From positions 1-7,608 of the forward strand of contig CABSRC010000081.1 in assembly GCA_902480035.1 (NCBI GenBank): a DNA stretch of 7,608 nucleotides. Reading direction: 5' to 3'. The translations under genes were made by a program, and so were the position numbers. Below, piece after piece: positions 1-6,135 of the stretch. The stretch is from an uncultured Streptococcus sp. (GTDB lineage Bacteria; Bacillota; Bacilli; Lactobacillales; Streptococcaceae). The stretch's first letter is position 1. The number at the start of each line of letters is the position of its first letter. The notes under the pieces are model-generated. The model had not been told where the DNA came from. It made no database searches and worked only from the letters and a program-made list of their open reading frames with translations.

Positions 1-740
1 TCTTTGAAAAAGCGGAATTTACTAACTTAACACCACGGATTAACCGCATGCGCTTGATCAAATCTGCTGATGAGATCCAAAAGATGTTGGTGGCCGGTCA
101 ATACGCAGATAAGGCTGTCAATATGGGGTTTGACGCCATCTCACTGGATAAAACAGAGACTGATATCGTTGCAGAAATCGACTTTGGCATCAAACGCTTG
201 GGCTATGAAATGAGCTTTGAAACGATGGTCTTGACGGGGAATAATGCAGCTAACCCACACGGAATTCCTGGAAGCAATAAAGTCGAAAACAATGCTCTCT
301 TGCTCTTTGACCTTGGCTGTATGGTCAATGGTTATGCATCAGATATGACCCGTACCGTAGCGGTTGGAAAACCGGATGATTTCAAAAAAGAAATCTACCA
401 CTTGACGTTAGAAGCTCAACAAGCAGCCATCGATATGATCAAACCTGGTGTAACCGCACATGACGTTGACCGTGCTGCACGGAGCGTCATCGAAAAAGCT
501 GGCTATGGTGAATACTTCAACCACCGCCTTGGACACGGTATCGGTATGGATGTGCATGAATTCCCTTCTATTATGGAAGGAAATGACCTGGTGCTTGAAG
601 AAGGCATGTGCTTCTCAGTCGAACCAGGGATCTATATCCCAGGTAAAGTCGGAGTCCGTATCGAAGACTGCGGCTATGTCACAAAAGACGGCTTTGGACT
701 CTTTACAGAAACCAGCAAAGACTTGCTTTACTTTGACTAA
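1..740 (+). CDS. pepQ: Xaa-Pro dipeptidase PepQ (M24 family), 5' end outside window
   Basis: Cytosolic metallopeptidase that splits Xaa-Pro dipeptides in the last steps of peptide use. The reading frame is open from the window edge (first full codon at position 3, reading FEKAEFTNLTPRINRMRL), so the ATG at 48 is internal and the N-terminal creatinase-like domain lies upstream. The visible part is the catalytic pita-bread domain. Numbering from the Met at 48, the five metal ligands are all present: D88 (FDLG), D99 (SDMTRT), H163 (GHGIG), E192 (VEPGIY) and E206 (RIED). H71 (NPHG) and H170 (DVHE) match other conserved M24 positions. The C-terminus (LLYFD, then TAA) looks intact. I prefer PepQ to PepP because the segment from NLTP through RMRLIKSADEIQKM to the end resembles the streptococcal PepQ I recall. 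In streptococci and lactobacilli pepQ usually lies beside ccpA, which would be just outside this window; that part is inference. Confidence 0.93.
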   Translation, partial: FEKAEFTNLTPRINRMRLIKSADEIQKMLVAGQYADKAVNMGFDAISLDKTETDIVAEIDFGIKRLGYEMSFETMVLTGNNAANPHGIPGSNKVENNALLLFDLGCMVNGYASDMTRTVAVGKPDDFKKEIYHLTLEAQQAAIDMIKPGVTAHDVDRAARSVIEKAGYGEYFNHRLGHGIGMDVHEFPSIMEGNDLVLEEGMCFSVEPGIYIPGKVGVRIEDCGYVTKDGFGLFTETSKDLLYFD

Positions 741-798
741 TCCTTTTGTAGATCCAAGTCGCAGCAAACAGAATGTTTCGTCAATAAATATAAAAAAT

Positions 799-824
799 GA
801 GGCTGGGACAAAAGTCCTAGCCTC
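799..824 (+). terminator. Intrinsic terminator of pepQ
   Basis: Eleven-base arms (799-809 and 814-824) pair around an AAAA loop, with a single G-T wobble. The hairpin is preceded by an A-rich run (792-797) and followed by TTAATTGTTTTT. It lies 58 bases after the pepQ stop. The 5' arm starts GAGGCTGGGAC, a form that resembles the ends of the larger repeats at 848-972 and 7483-7608. Confidence 0.88.
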
Positions 825-847
825 TTAATTGTTTTTGGATTGTCGAA

Positions 848-972
848 CAAGACGCAGTGGTTGAGTAGTCTATACTGCGCTGATTTTATCAGCTTTTACA
901 GCCTACTCAACTGTGCGGAGGTGGGACGACGAAATCGAATTCTAACGAATGACCGATTTCTGTCCCACTCTC
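848..972 (+). repeat. Streptococcal intergenic hairpin repeat, copy 1
   Basis: This 125-bp non-coding element matches the reverse complement of 7483-7608 with 7 mismatches and one single-base indel by hand alignment (about 94% identity). It contains two structured parts. The first (853-917) pairs CGCA with TGCG, then TTGAGTAG (861-868) with CTACTCAA (903-910), and has an inner hairpin GCTGAT-ttt-ATCAGC (879-893). The second (921-968) pairs GTGGGAC with GTCCCAC and AAATCG (932-937) with CGATTT (954-959), with a weaker inner pairing. A T-rich run (971-978) follows, so the second hairpin could also stop plus-strand transcription. The element ends 7 bases from the convergent rrf2 stop codon. Elements with this signature are scattered between genes in oral streptococci (recalled knowledge). 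I see no transposase, and no long open frame that looks real. Confidence 0.88.
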
Positions 973-978
973 TTTTTT
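921..978 (+). terminator. Repeat-borne hairpin with T-tract after pepQ, facing rrf2
   Basis: The GTGGGAC...GTCCCAC stem of the repeat is followed on the plus strand by TCTTTTTT, which fits a rho-independent terminator for leftover plus-strand transcription. Read on the minus strand, the same hairpin follows the rrf2 stop but has no U-tract after it, so any stop in that direction would be weaker. Function is inferred from structure only. Confidence 0.5.
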
Positions 979-979
979 C

Positions 980-1429
980 TTATGAAACCGATTCGAGGTC
1001 CATTCTTTTCTGCGCGTCTTCTACGACTTCTTTTAGGCTGGTTTGAGCCATCTCTTTTTCCATAGCAGTCTGAATGTCTTCGAGCTTCCCATCTAAGACA
1101 TGATGGATATTGTGACCTATTGGGCAATTTGGATTGGGGTTTTCATGGAAACCAAATAATTGGCCTGTCGAACCTAAGCATTCGACCGCTTGATAGATAT
1201 CCAGCAGACTGATCTCATCGGCTGCTTTAGCGAGTTCAGCTCCTCCTGTCCCACGCGCTACATGGATCAATCCCGCTTTCTTTAACTGAGACAAGGTCTT
1301 TCGAATAATGACCGGGTTCACCCCAACACTCTCAGCAATCATATCACTGGTCACCTTGGTACAGTCCCCTTTTAGGGCAATCATCACTAGTACATGGGTT
1401 CCAATGGTAAACCGACTCGAAATTTGCAT
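980..1429 (-). CDS. Rrf2-family transcriptional regulator, YwnA-like
   Basis: DNA-binding regulator of 149 residues, the usual Rrf2 size. The N-terminal winged helix-turn-helix covers roughly residues 8-66: the helices run through TSDMIAESVGVNPVIIRKTL and the wing is HVARGTGGAEL. A linker, the dimerisation helix (about 72-84) and the LFGFHENPNPNCPIG segment (91-105) follow. That segment strongly recalls Bacillus subtilis YwnA rather than IscR or NsrR. Cysteines are at 23, 84 and 102; the clustered three-Cys iron-sulfur motif of IscR/NsrR is absent, so cluster binding is doubtful. The ATG at 1427-1429 was chosen because AAAGGAG lies 7 bases upstream; the frame stays open to an ATG at 1483, but that one has no ribosome binding site. 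The gene has its own promoter directly after the phosphoesterase stop codon. Its targets are unknown; autoregulation is plausible. A hairpin repeat follows the TAA. Confidence 0.88.
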   Translation of the reverse strand: MQISSRFTIGTHVLVMIALKGDCTKVTSDMIAESVGVNPVIIRKTLSQLKKAGLIHVARGTGGAELAKAADEISLLDIYQAVECLGSTGQLFGFHENPNPNCPIGHNIHHVLDGKLEDIQTAMEKEMAQTSLKEVVEDAQKRMDLESVS

Positions 1430-1436
1430 GTCTTTT

Positions 1437-1443
1437 CTCCTTT
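1437..1443 (-). promoter_or_regulatory. Ribosome binding site of rrf2 gene
   Basis: AAAGGAG on the minus strand lies 7 bases before the ATG at 1429. It decides in favour of this start over the in-frame ATG 18 codons upstream. Confidence 0.85.
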
Positions 1444-1504
1444 CTGCCTGTTCTGAAAGTGACATCCATTGGACGATTGTCAACAGATGACTCTTACTAC
1501 CCTT

Positions 1505-1532
1505 ATTATACTAGTTTTTGTTGTAATGTCAA
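1505..1532 (-). promoter_or_regulatory. Sigma-A promoter of rrf2 gene
   Basis: On the minus strand a perfect TTGACA (1527-1532) and a perfect TATAAT (1505-1510) are separated by 16 bases. Transcription would start near 1498, leaving a leader of about 70 bases. The promoter begins only 8 bases after the stop codon of the upstream phosphoesterase gene, so read-through from that gene may also contribute. Confidence 0.88.
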
Positions 1533-1540
1533 CAGTTACA
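1522..1540 (-). promoter_or_regulatory. Candidate operator over the rrf2 -35 box
   Basis: An inverted repeat TGTAA-(9 bases)-TTACA spans the -35 hexamer. On the minus strand CTGTTGACA within it occurs again 49 bases downstream, at 1478-1486 in the leader, where it has no matching -10 box. Rrf2 proteins often repress their own promoters, so this is a candidate self-operator. The arms are short and chance is possible. Confidence 0.35.
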
Positions 1541-2383
1541 CTATTGAAAAAAGTCCTCTAACCAAGAATCGATTTCTCGATCATGACCTTCTCTCTGCTC
1601 AATCTCATGAAGTAGCTCATGATTGTGGGTATGATGAATGCCATTGACCAAACTTTCATAATACACTTGATAATAAGGAAGATGGAGGTCTTTAGCAAGT
1701 TGGAGTTCTTTTTGCACATCATAATCCACCCGTCTAAAATCGACATCTTTTAGCCCCATTTGATCAAATTCAAGAATGGCATACATGGCCCGAAGATCCT
1801 TGCGAAGATTCTTTTCCAAAAAGAAGGGTTGACCGATCGACCCAGGATTGATGATCAGTTCTCCTCCTGTCCCGTAGCGAAAAAACTGCTGGTGAATGTG
1901 TCCGTAGACTGCAATATCACAAGATGGGTTTGTCACCAAGCGATCAAAATCCTTCTGCTCACCAATGTGGATCAATTCCCGACCCCAATTCTTATCGGGT
2001 AAGTGGTGGGTAATGCCGATCTTTAAACCGGCGATTTCTCTATGGACCTGCATGGGCATTTCCTGCATAGCTTCAATTTCCTGAGGCGTGATTTCTTCAA
2101 GAATATATTGACACTGGCGCATAAGGTAGCGATGACTTGGTCTAGTCTCATCCAACATCCCCCTCATGGCGCGCCAAAGACTATCTTCCCAGTTTCCAAG
2201 GACTTTAACCGTAATAGGAAGCTCCTCTAACAGCTCCAAAAGAGCGCGTCTGCCTGTTCCAGGCATCAAACTATCTCCCAAGAGCCAATATTCATCCACC
2301 TTGGCTTTTCGACTATCCTCTAGGACAGCTTCCAAAGCTGTCGTATTTCCATGAATATCTGAAAGTAAAGCAATTTTAGTCAT
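1541..2383 (-). CDS. Calcineurin-like metallophosphoesterase (YfcE/MJ0936-like), 280 aa
   Basis: Cytosolic two-metal phosphoesterase whose substrate cannot be read from the sequence. The family motifs occur in order: D9-x-H11 (SDIHGN), GD at 36-37 (LLGDS), GN at 63-64 (GNWED), HH at 126-127 (ITHH), GHIH at 161-164 and NPGS at 179-182. The histidine usual in GNHE is W65 here; the YfcE/MJ0936 branch also lacks it (GNCD type), so this need not mean inactivity. At 280 residues it is about 100 longer than YfcE. The extra C-terminal part (about 210-280) is charged and carries a histidine-rich patch, HHTHNHELLH (250-259). There is no signal peptide or membrane segment. AGGAG lies 6 bases before the ATG. 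The gene has its own extended -10 promoter and lies between the ABC operon terminator and the rrf2 promoter. No terminator is visible at its end, so transcripts may run into rrf2. Confidence 0.88.
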   Translation of the reverse strand: MTKIALLSDIHGNTTALEAVLEDSRKAKVDEYWLLGDSLMPGTGRRALLELLEELPITVKVLGNWEDSLWRAMRGMLDETRPSHRYLMRQCQYILEEITPQEIEAMQEMPMQVHREIAGLKIGITHHLPDKNWGRELIHIGEQKDFDRLVTNPSCDIAVYGHIHQQFFRYGTGGELIINPGSIGQPFFLEKNLRKDLRAMYAILEFDQMGLKDVDFRRVDYDVQKELQLAKDLHLPYYQVYYESLVNGIHHTHNHELLHEIEQREGHDREIDSWLEDFFQ

Positions 2384-2401
2384 GATCTTCTCCTACTCTC
2401 C

Positions 2402-2410
2402 ATTATAACA
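2402..2410 (-). promoter_or_regulatory. Extended -10 promoter of the metallophosphoesterase gene
   Basis: Read on the minus strand this is TGTTATAAT, an extended -10 (TGnTATAAT). The corresponding -35 region (GTGGAA or TGGAAG) is poor, which the TGn extension can offset. It lies directly downstream of the ABC operon terminator and 18 bases before the gene's ATG. Confidence 0.7.
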
Positions 2411-2446
2411 AAGAGAAGAAAAACTTCCACCCTGAGGTGAAAGTTT
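2411..2446 (-). terminator. Intrinsic terminator of the ABC transporter operon
   Basis: On the minus strand AAACTT-t-CACC pairs with GGTG-g-AAGTTT around the loop TCAG (2421-2446), with one internal mismatch. The pyrimidine-rich tail TTCTTCTCTT follows. It lies 79 bases past the permease stop, between the operon and the phosphoesterase promoter. Confidence 0.78.
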
Positions 2447-2460
2447 TATAAACATTCGAT

Positions 2461-2510
2461 GCTGGTGAAATGAAAAATAAGGTTAGAGGACTCATTTTGT
2501 CGCCATCAGC
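2461..2510. other. Imperfect stem-loop after the permease gene
   Basis: GCTGGTG (2461-2467) can pair with CATCAGC (2504-2510) through one wobble, and AAATGA (2468-2473) with TCATTT (2492-2497), with a 6-base bulge on one side and an 18-base loop. No T-tract follows on either strand, so it is not a classical terminator. It may protect the mRNA 3' end, be a repeat remnant, or mean nothing. Confidence 0.35.
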
Positions 2511-2525
2511 TACGGGCTTTGTATC

Positions 2526-5249
2526 TTAATCTACTGATTTGAGGGCTTCGAGCATATCTACTTTTCGGAGATAATGGTCAACATAAATTCCTAACAGGAC
2601 CAAAAGAAGGATCAATCCTCCAACAGGGAAGAGGAAAACACCAAGTCCTACTTTGGGGTAAAAGAGAATGGCATCTGGTGCAATCATGGCAATAAGAAAT
2701 TGATGAAGATAATAGCCACCCACTAACCCCATGAGGATCCCTATGATAGACAATAAGATGGTTTCGCGGTAAATATAGAGTGTCACTTCCTTATTATGGA
2801 ATCCCAAGACCTTGATGGTCGATAATTCACGAATCCGTTCTGCCACATTGATATTGGTTAAATTATACAAGATCACGATAGCTAACAAAACCGATACGAC
2901 TACTAGAATCATCATGGTGGTGTCCAAGGATTTAGCAACTGAGTTAAAGAGGGAAATCATCGAAGCATTTTGACTGACTGCCTTCACAGCTGCAAGTGCC
3001 ATCATGTCCCGACTGACAGTCTGCACTTTTCGTGTAGAAGGATTTCTCAACTGCACCAAATAGCTATTTGCTGAAGTCCGCTCTCCGTAGATTTTTTGGT
3101 AACTTGCCTGATCCATATAGACAAAATGGCCGACATAATTTTCAGTGATCCCTGCTATCTTAAAAGAGTGGCCATCTAGGGTCAGTCGATCCCCAACTGT
3201 AACCTGGGCTAGTTGTGCCAGTTTGCTACTGATGATAACCCCTTTCTTTAGAGACAAGGACTCCCCTTGCTTGAAAGAACGCAGGCTGACAAAGGGAGAA
3301 AAATCTGCACGATCCGTAACCAACATCGTAACGGTCTGTTTGTCGTGTCCATTTTTTAAAGAAGCTTCAATGACCTTACTATAGATAGCTCGATAATCCT
3401 TGATGTCTGATTTGGCCAGACGATTGGTTAGTTCTTTGCTTTCTTGGTAAGAGGCATTCGTTTTTTTGGCTACAATCAACTCATAAGATAGGATCTCTTG
3501 AAATTGGCGTTTGGAAACACTTCCTACAGAAGATTGAATCCCTAGCCCTGCAAAGAGAAGAGCAACAGAACCCGCCACTCCAAAAATGGTCATCAGCATC
3601 CGTAGTTTGTAACGAAAGAGATTGCGAGCAGTAACCTTGTGCGTGAAATTCAGACGTTTCCAAATAAAATGGATACGCTCCAGAAAAATTTTCGAACCGG
3701 ATACCGGTGGTTTGGGCAGTAATAAAAGATTGGCTTCTTCTTTTAATTCCTTACGAGCAACCCAGTAAGCTGGAAGCACACTCGCGATGAAAGATAGTCC
3801 GAGAGCAATCAGAGTTATATCCCTATAAAAATACTCTCTGCTCTCTCCTATAACCATCCCTTGCGTAATAATGTTGGAGATGATTCCCGATAGGAAATAA
3901 TGCCCCAACAAGCTTCCTAGAAGGGTTCCAATCGTACCAGCAAAGAATCCATAGAGGACAAATTTGAAAATGATGTCCTTGGTTCGATAGCCCAAAGCCT
4001 TAAAAATACCTGCATTGGTCCGCTCTTCATCGACAAAGCGCGTCATCGTGGTGAAGGTCACCATGGCTGCTACCAGATAAAGAACGACCGGAAAAATATT
4101 TCCGACAGCAGAGATACTGCTACTAGCATTGCTATACATCAGGTAACCTTGTCCGCCTGGCATGGTCTTGCGATCATAAACATGATAAGTTGGAATTTCC
4201 AGCTGATCTCGCTCGGTTTGGGCTTTTTTTAGCTCCTCCTCTTTTTTTGCAAGCTCCTTTTCACCTTCGGTCCAGTCCTTCTTTTTCTGATCCAGTTGCT
4301 CTTTAGCTTGATGGATTTTTTCTTGACTGGCTACTTGCTCTTTAGCTTGTAGAAATGGAGCTAGTTTACTGAGTTGTGTCTCCTGCAAGTCTAATTGCTT
4401 TTGAGCCTGATCGATCTGATTCTTGGCTGACTGGAGTGTTTCCTTGGCACGACTGAGTTCTTTCTGGCCTTTTTGGATCTGCCCATCCGCCTCCTTCTTG
4501 AGTCTTTGATAGCGAGCCTTTCCATTGTCTTTCAGAATTTTTTCTAACTCTTCTCGGTGATCTTCTAGCCGTTTTTGGTAGGCCTGCGAAAAAGAATCAA
4601 AAGATCTCAGATCATCAAACTGGATCCGCGCCATCACAGGGAGTTTAGTCGTAAAGACCTCTTTTGAAACCAGAGCATAGGCATCTAGATTCCCACTGCC
4701 ACTCATGGCAGTGCCTAAATTCTTTTGAGACCACATCTCAGAGGATTGAACAAAGCCAACAATGGTGAATTGTTTTCGCTTTAAACTAGACCTAGTTCCC
4801 GCCTTTTCTTCAAGTGTGAGGGTATCCCCTAATCGATAACGATCCTCCCAAAAACTCGCTAGGGCCAGTTCCCCTTCTTTTTTGGGCAGACGCCCCTTGG
4901 TCACACGAAAAGAAGAGAGACTCTTTGGGGGAGAAAAAAGTCGGATTGCCTTTCCTGTTCCTTTCACCGTCAGATCCAGCAGTGAACCAAATTCGACACG
5001 CGCCCCTTTGACTCCTAAAAGCTCCTCTTGGTCTACCTGGTCTAATCCCAAGCCCCCCACGACGGCAAGATCCAGCATCTTTTGTTGTTGAATAAACTGA
5101 TTAGCTGTTCGGTGCATATTTGGGGTGGTCACCTTTAAGCCAACCAAGGCCAAGCTTCCCAACAACATCAAGGTTAAGATGGAGAGAAAACGTCCTTTTG
5201 AATGTGTAAAAGAAGCAAATAGATCCTTCCAATAGATTTTTCGTTTCAT
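2526..5249 (-). CDS. Large FtsX/MacB-type ABC transporter permease, 907 aa
   Basis: Membrane subunit paired with the ATPase encoded just upstream. Hydrophobic segments are visible at about 21-40, 383-403, 427-450 (perhaps continuing to 465), 478-498, 551-570, 777-798, 828-850 and 868-892: two FtsX-like units, each a single helix, a large outside domain, then three helices. The coupling-type motifs ERTNAGIFKALGYRTKDI (409-426) and ERIRELSTIKVLGFHNKEV (804-822) mark the two units. The first outside domain contains a long Lys/Glu/Gln-rich coiled coil at about 226-350; the second (about 572-776) has none. The family (type VII, mechanotransmission) covers efflux, lipoprotein handling and peptide resistance and does not transport in the classical sense. 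The substrate is unknown; neither a sensor kinase nor an accessory subunit lies nearby. The start is the ATG at 5249, with GAGGTG 5 bases upstream and only 13 bases after the ATPase stop, so the two are co-transcribed. Confidence 0.9.
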   Translation of the reverse strand: MKRKIYWKDLFASFTHSKGRFLSILTLMLLGSLALVGLKVTTPNMHRTANQFIQQQKMLDLAVVGGLGLDQVDQEELLGVKGARVEFGSLLDLTVKGTGKAIRLFSPPKSLSSFRVTKGRLPKKEGELALASFWEDRYRLGDTLTLEEKAGTRSSLKRKQFTIVGFVQSSEMWSQKNLGTAMSGSGNLDAYALVSKEVFTTKLPVMARIQFDDLRSFDSFSQAYQKRLEDHREELEKILKDNGKARYQRLKKEADGQIQKGQKELSRAKETLQSAKNQIDQAQKQLDLQETQLSKLAPFLQAKEQVASQEKIHQAKEQLDQKKKDWTEGEKELAKKEEELKKAQTERDQLEIPTYHVYDRKTMPGGQGYLMYSNASSSISAVGNIFPVVLYLVAAMVTFTTMTRFVDEERTNAGIFKALGYRTKDIIFKFVLYGFFAGTIGTLLGSLLGHYFLSGIISNIITQGMVIGESREYFYRDITLIALGLSFIASVLPAYWVARKELKEEANLLLLPKPPVSGSKIFLERIHFIWKRLNFTHKVTARNLFRYKLRMLMTIFGVAGSVALLFAGLGIQSSVGSVSKRQFQEILSYELIVAKKTNASYQESKELTNRLAKSDIKDYRAIYSKVIEASLKNGHDKQTVTMLVTDRADFSPFVSLRSFKQGESLSLKKGVIISSKLAQLAQVTVGDRLTLDGHSFKIAGITENYVGHFVYMDQASYQKIYGERTSANSYLVQLRNPSTRKVQTVSRDMMALAAVKAVSQNASMISLFNSVAKSLDTTMMILVVVSVLLAIVILYNLTNINVAERIRELSTIKVLGFHNKEVTLYIYRETILLSIIGILMGLVGGYYLHQFLIAMIAPDAILFYPKVGLGVFLFPVGGLILLLVLLGIYVDHYLRKVDMLEALKSVD

Positions 5250-5262
5250 GCTAGCACCTCTT

Positions 5263-5964
5263 CTAATACTCTAGTGTAGCAATATCTTGAGGAAGCTCAT
5301 TGATTTCTACCGACTTGACCTTGGCATCATGCATGCGAATCACACGGTCTGCAATTGGAGCTAAAGCAGCATTATGGGTTACGATGATGACCGTCGCTCC
5401 CTTTTTACGAGACATATCCTGTAAAATCCCCAATACTTGCTTACCTGTCTGGTAGTCTAAGGCTCCTGTAGGCTCATCGCAAAGGAGGATTTTTGGATTT
5501 TTCGCCACTGCCCGAGCAATCGCCACCCGTTGTTGCTCTCCACCTGACAATTGGGCAGGAAAATTATCAAGACGATTGCCAAGTCCTACTTCTCTTAAAA
5601 CGGCTTCCGGATCCAAGGCATCAGAGACGATTTCTGAAGCCAATTCGACATTTTCCTTGGCTGTCAGATTGGCTACTAAATTATAAAATTGAAAGACAAA
5701 GCCAACGTCCTCTCGTCGATAATCCGTTCGTTGATGGGAATTGAGCTTAGAAATATCCACCCCATCAATCAGGACCTGTCCTTCGTCATTCGTGTCCATC
5801 CCTCCTAAGATATTGAGAACCGTTGATTTTCCAGCTCCTGACGCCCCTAAAATAATGACCAATTCGCCTTTTTCAATCTCAAAAGAAACATCCTGATTAG
5901 CGAGAATCTCCGTTTCTCCACTAGTGTATCGCTTGTAACAGTGCTGCATTTCGATGTAGGCCAT
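5263..5964 (-). CDS. ABC transporter ATP-binding protein, MacB/LolD type, 233 aa
   Basis: Cytosolic ATPase that would dimerise and drive the permease encoded immediately downstream. The full set of nucleotide-binding motifs is present: Walker A GASGAGKST (40-48), Q-loop Q92 (FVFQFYNL), signature LSGGEQQ (139-145), Walker B ILLCDEP with catalytic E164, D-loop GALD (167-170) and H-loop H197 (VTHN). The LSGGEQQRVAIARA stretch and the EPTGALD loop are typical of the MacB/LolD/FtsE-like group, which partners FtsX-fold permeases, in agreement with the neighbour. The length is normal for the group, and there is a short C-terminal tail after about residue 215. It is first in the operon. The ATG at 5964 follows a very purine-rich, strong ribosome binding site (GGAGGGAGGAG), which suggests efficient translation. 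Confidence 0.93.
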   Translation of the reverse strand: MAYIEMQHCYKRYTSGETEILANQDVSFEIEKGELVIILGASGAGKSTVLNILGGMDTNDEGQVLIDGVDISKLNSHQRTDYRREDVGFVFQFYNLVANLTAKENVELASEIVSDALDPEAVLREVGLGNRLDNFPAQLSGGEQQRVAIARAVAKNPKILLCDEPTGALDYQTGKQVLGILQDMSRKKGATVIIVTHNAALAPIADRVIRMHDAKVKSVEINELPQDIATLEY

Positions 5965-5996
5965 TTTCTCTCTCCTCCCTCCTATTTCCTATCTAT

Positions 5997-6024
5997 ATTA
6001 TAGTCCTTTTCGAATAGATTACAA
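5997..6024 (-). promoter_or_regulatory. Promoter of the ABC transporter operon
   Basis: On the minus strand TTGTAA (6019-6024, 4 of 6 consensus) and TATAAT (5997-6002) are separated by 16 bases. Transcription would start close to 5990, giving a short leader with the strong ribosome binding site. Confidence 0.7.
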
Positions 6025-6040
6025 AGAAATCGAGGCATCA

Positions 6041-6081
6041 ATAATAGTGATTCTTCCTCATTATCATGAACTATCATAAAT
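6041..6081. promoter_or_regulatory. Candidate operator region between the ABC operon and mntH
   Basis: Two features overlap here. ATAATAGTGA (6041-6050) and TCATTATCAT (6058-6067) form an inverted repeat matching at 8 of 10 positions around a 7-base centre. TATCATGAAC (6062-6071) and TATCATAAAT (6072-6081) form a direct repeat with a 10-base period, one helical turn, over the -35 zone of mntH. A metal-responsive repressor is a natural candidate for an NRAMP gene, but neither motif clearly matches the MntR, PsaR/SloR or Fur/PerR boxes I know. Confidence 0.35.
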
Positions 6082-6086
6082 TTTAT

Positions 6087-6094
6087 GCTATAAT
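6087..6094 (+). promoter_or_regulatory. Extended -10 promoter of mntH
   Basis: TATAAT (6089-6094) is preceded by TG one base away, giving the extended -10 TGCTATAAT. The -35 region (ATGAAC or TGAACT near 6066-6072) is weak and lies within the direct repeats, a layout suited to control by a regulator. The leader would be about 30 bases. Confidence 0.75.
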
Positions 6095-6120
6095 GGAGAC
6101 AAATTGATTTATTCTTAGAA

Positions 6121-6135
6121 AGAAGGCTCATCGTG
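6121..6135 (+). promoter_or_regulatory. Ribosome binding site and GTG start of mntH
   Basis: AGAAGG (6121-6126) lies 6 bases before the GTG at 6133. An in-frame TAA at 6091-6093 rules out starts further upstream. The next candidate start, the ATG of YMDPGN, would cut into the first membrane helix, so GTG is the start. Confidence 0.8.

Noticed and set aside
48..740. PepQ as a complete 230-residue protein starting at the ATG of position 48
   Set aside because: The frame is open to the window edge and the upstream residues (FEKAEFTNLTPRIN) are homologous-looking PepQ sequence; the full protein should be about 360 residues.
840..1046. Plus-strand open frame of 68 codons over the left repeat
   Set aside because: It lies inside the non-coding hairpin repeat and runs into the rrf2 gene on the other strand. 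A comparable frame (7413-7595, minus strand) in the second repeat shares the YADFISFYS-type peptide only because the repeats match.
980..1429. Rrf2 protein as an iron-sulfur IscR/NsrR sensor
   Set aside because: Only C84 and C102 lie near the sensor region and the clustered three-Cys motif is missing; similarity is to the YwnA type.
1430..1483. Longer rrf2 gene product starting at the ATG of 1483
   Set aside because: No ribosome binding site precedes it, the added 18 residues do not look like the Rrf2 N-terminus, and MQISSRF at 1429 with AAAGGAG fits the family start.
5965..6132. Riboswitch (such as the Mn2+ yybP-ykoY type) upstream of mntH
   Set aside because: The leader from the predicted start to the GTG is only about 30 bases, too short for such an element.
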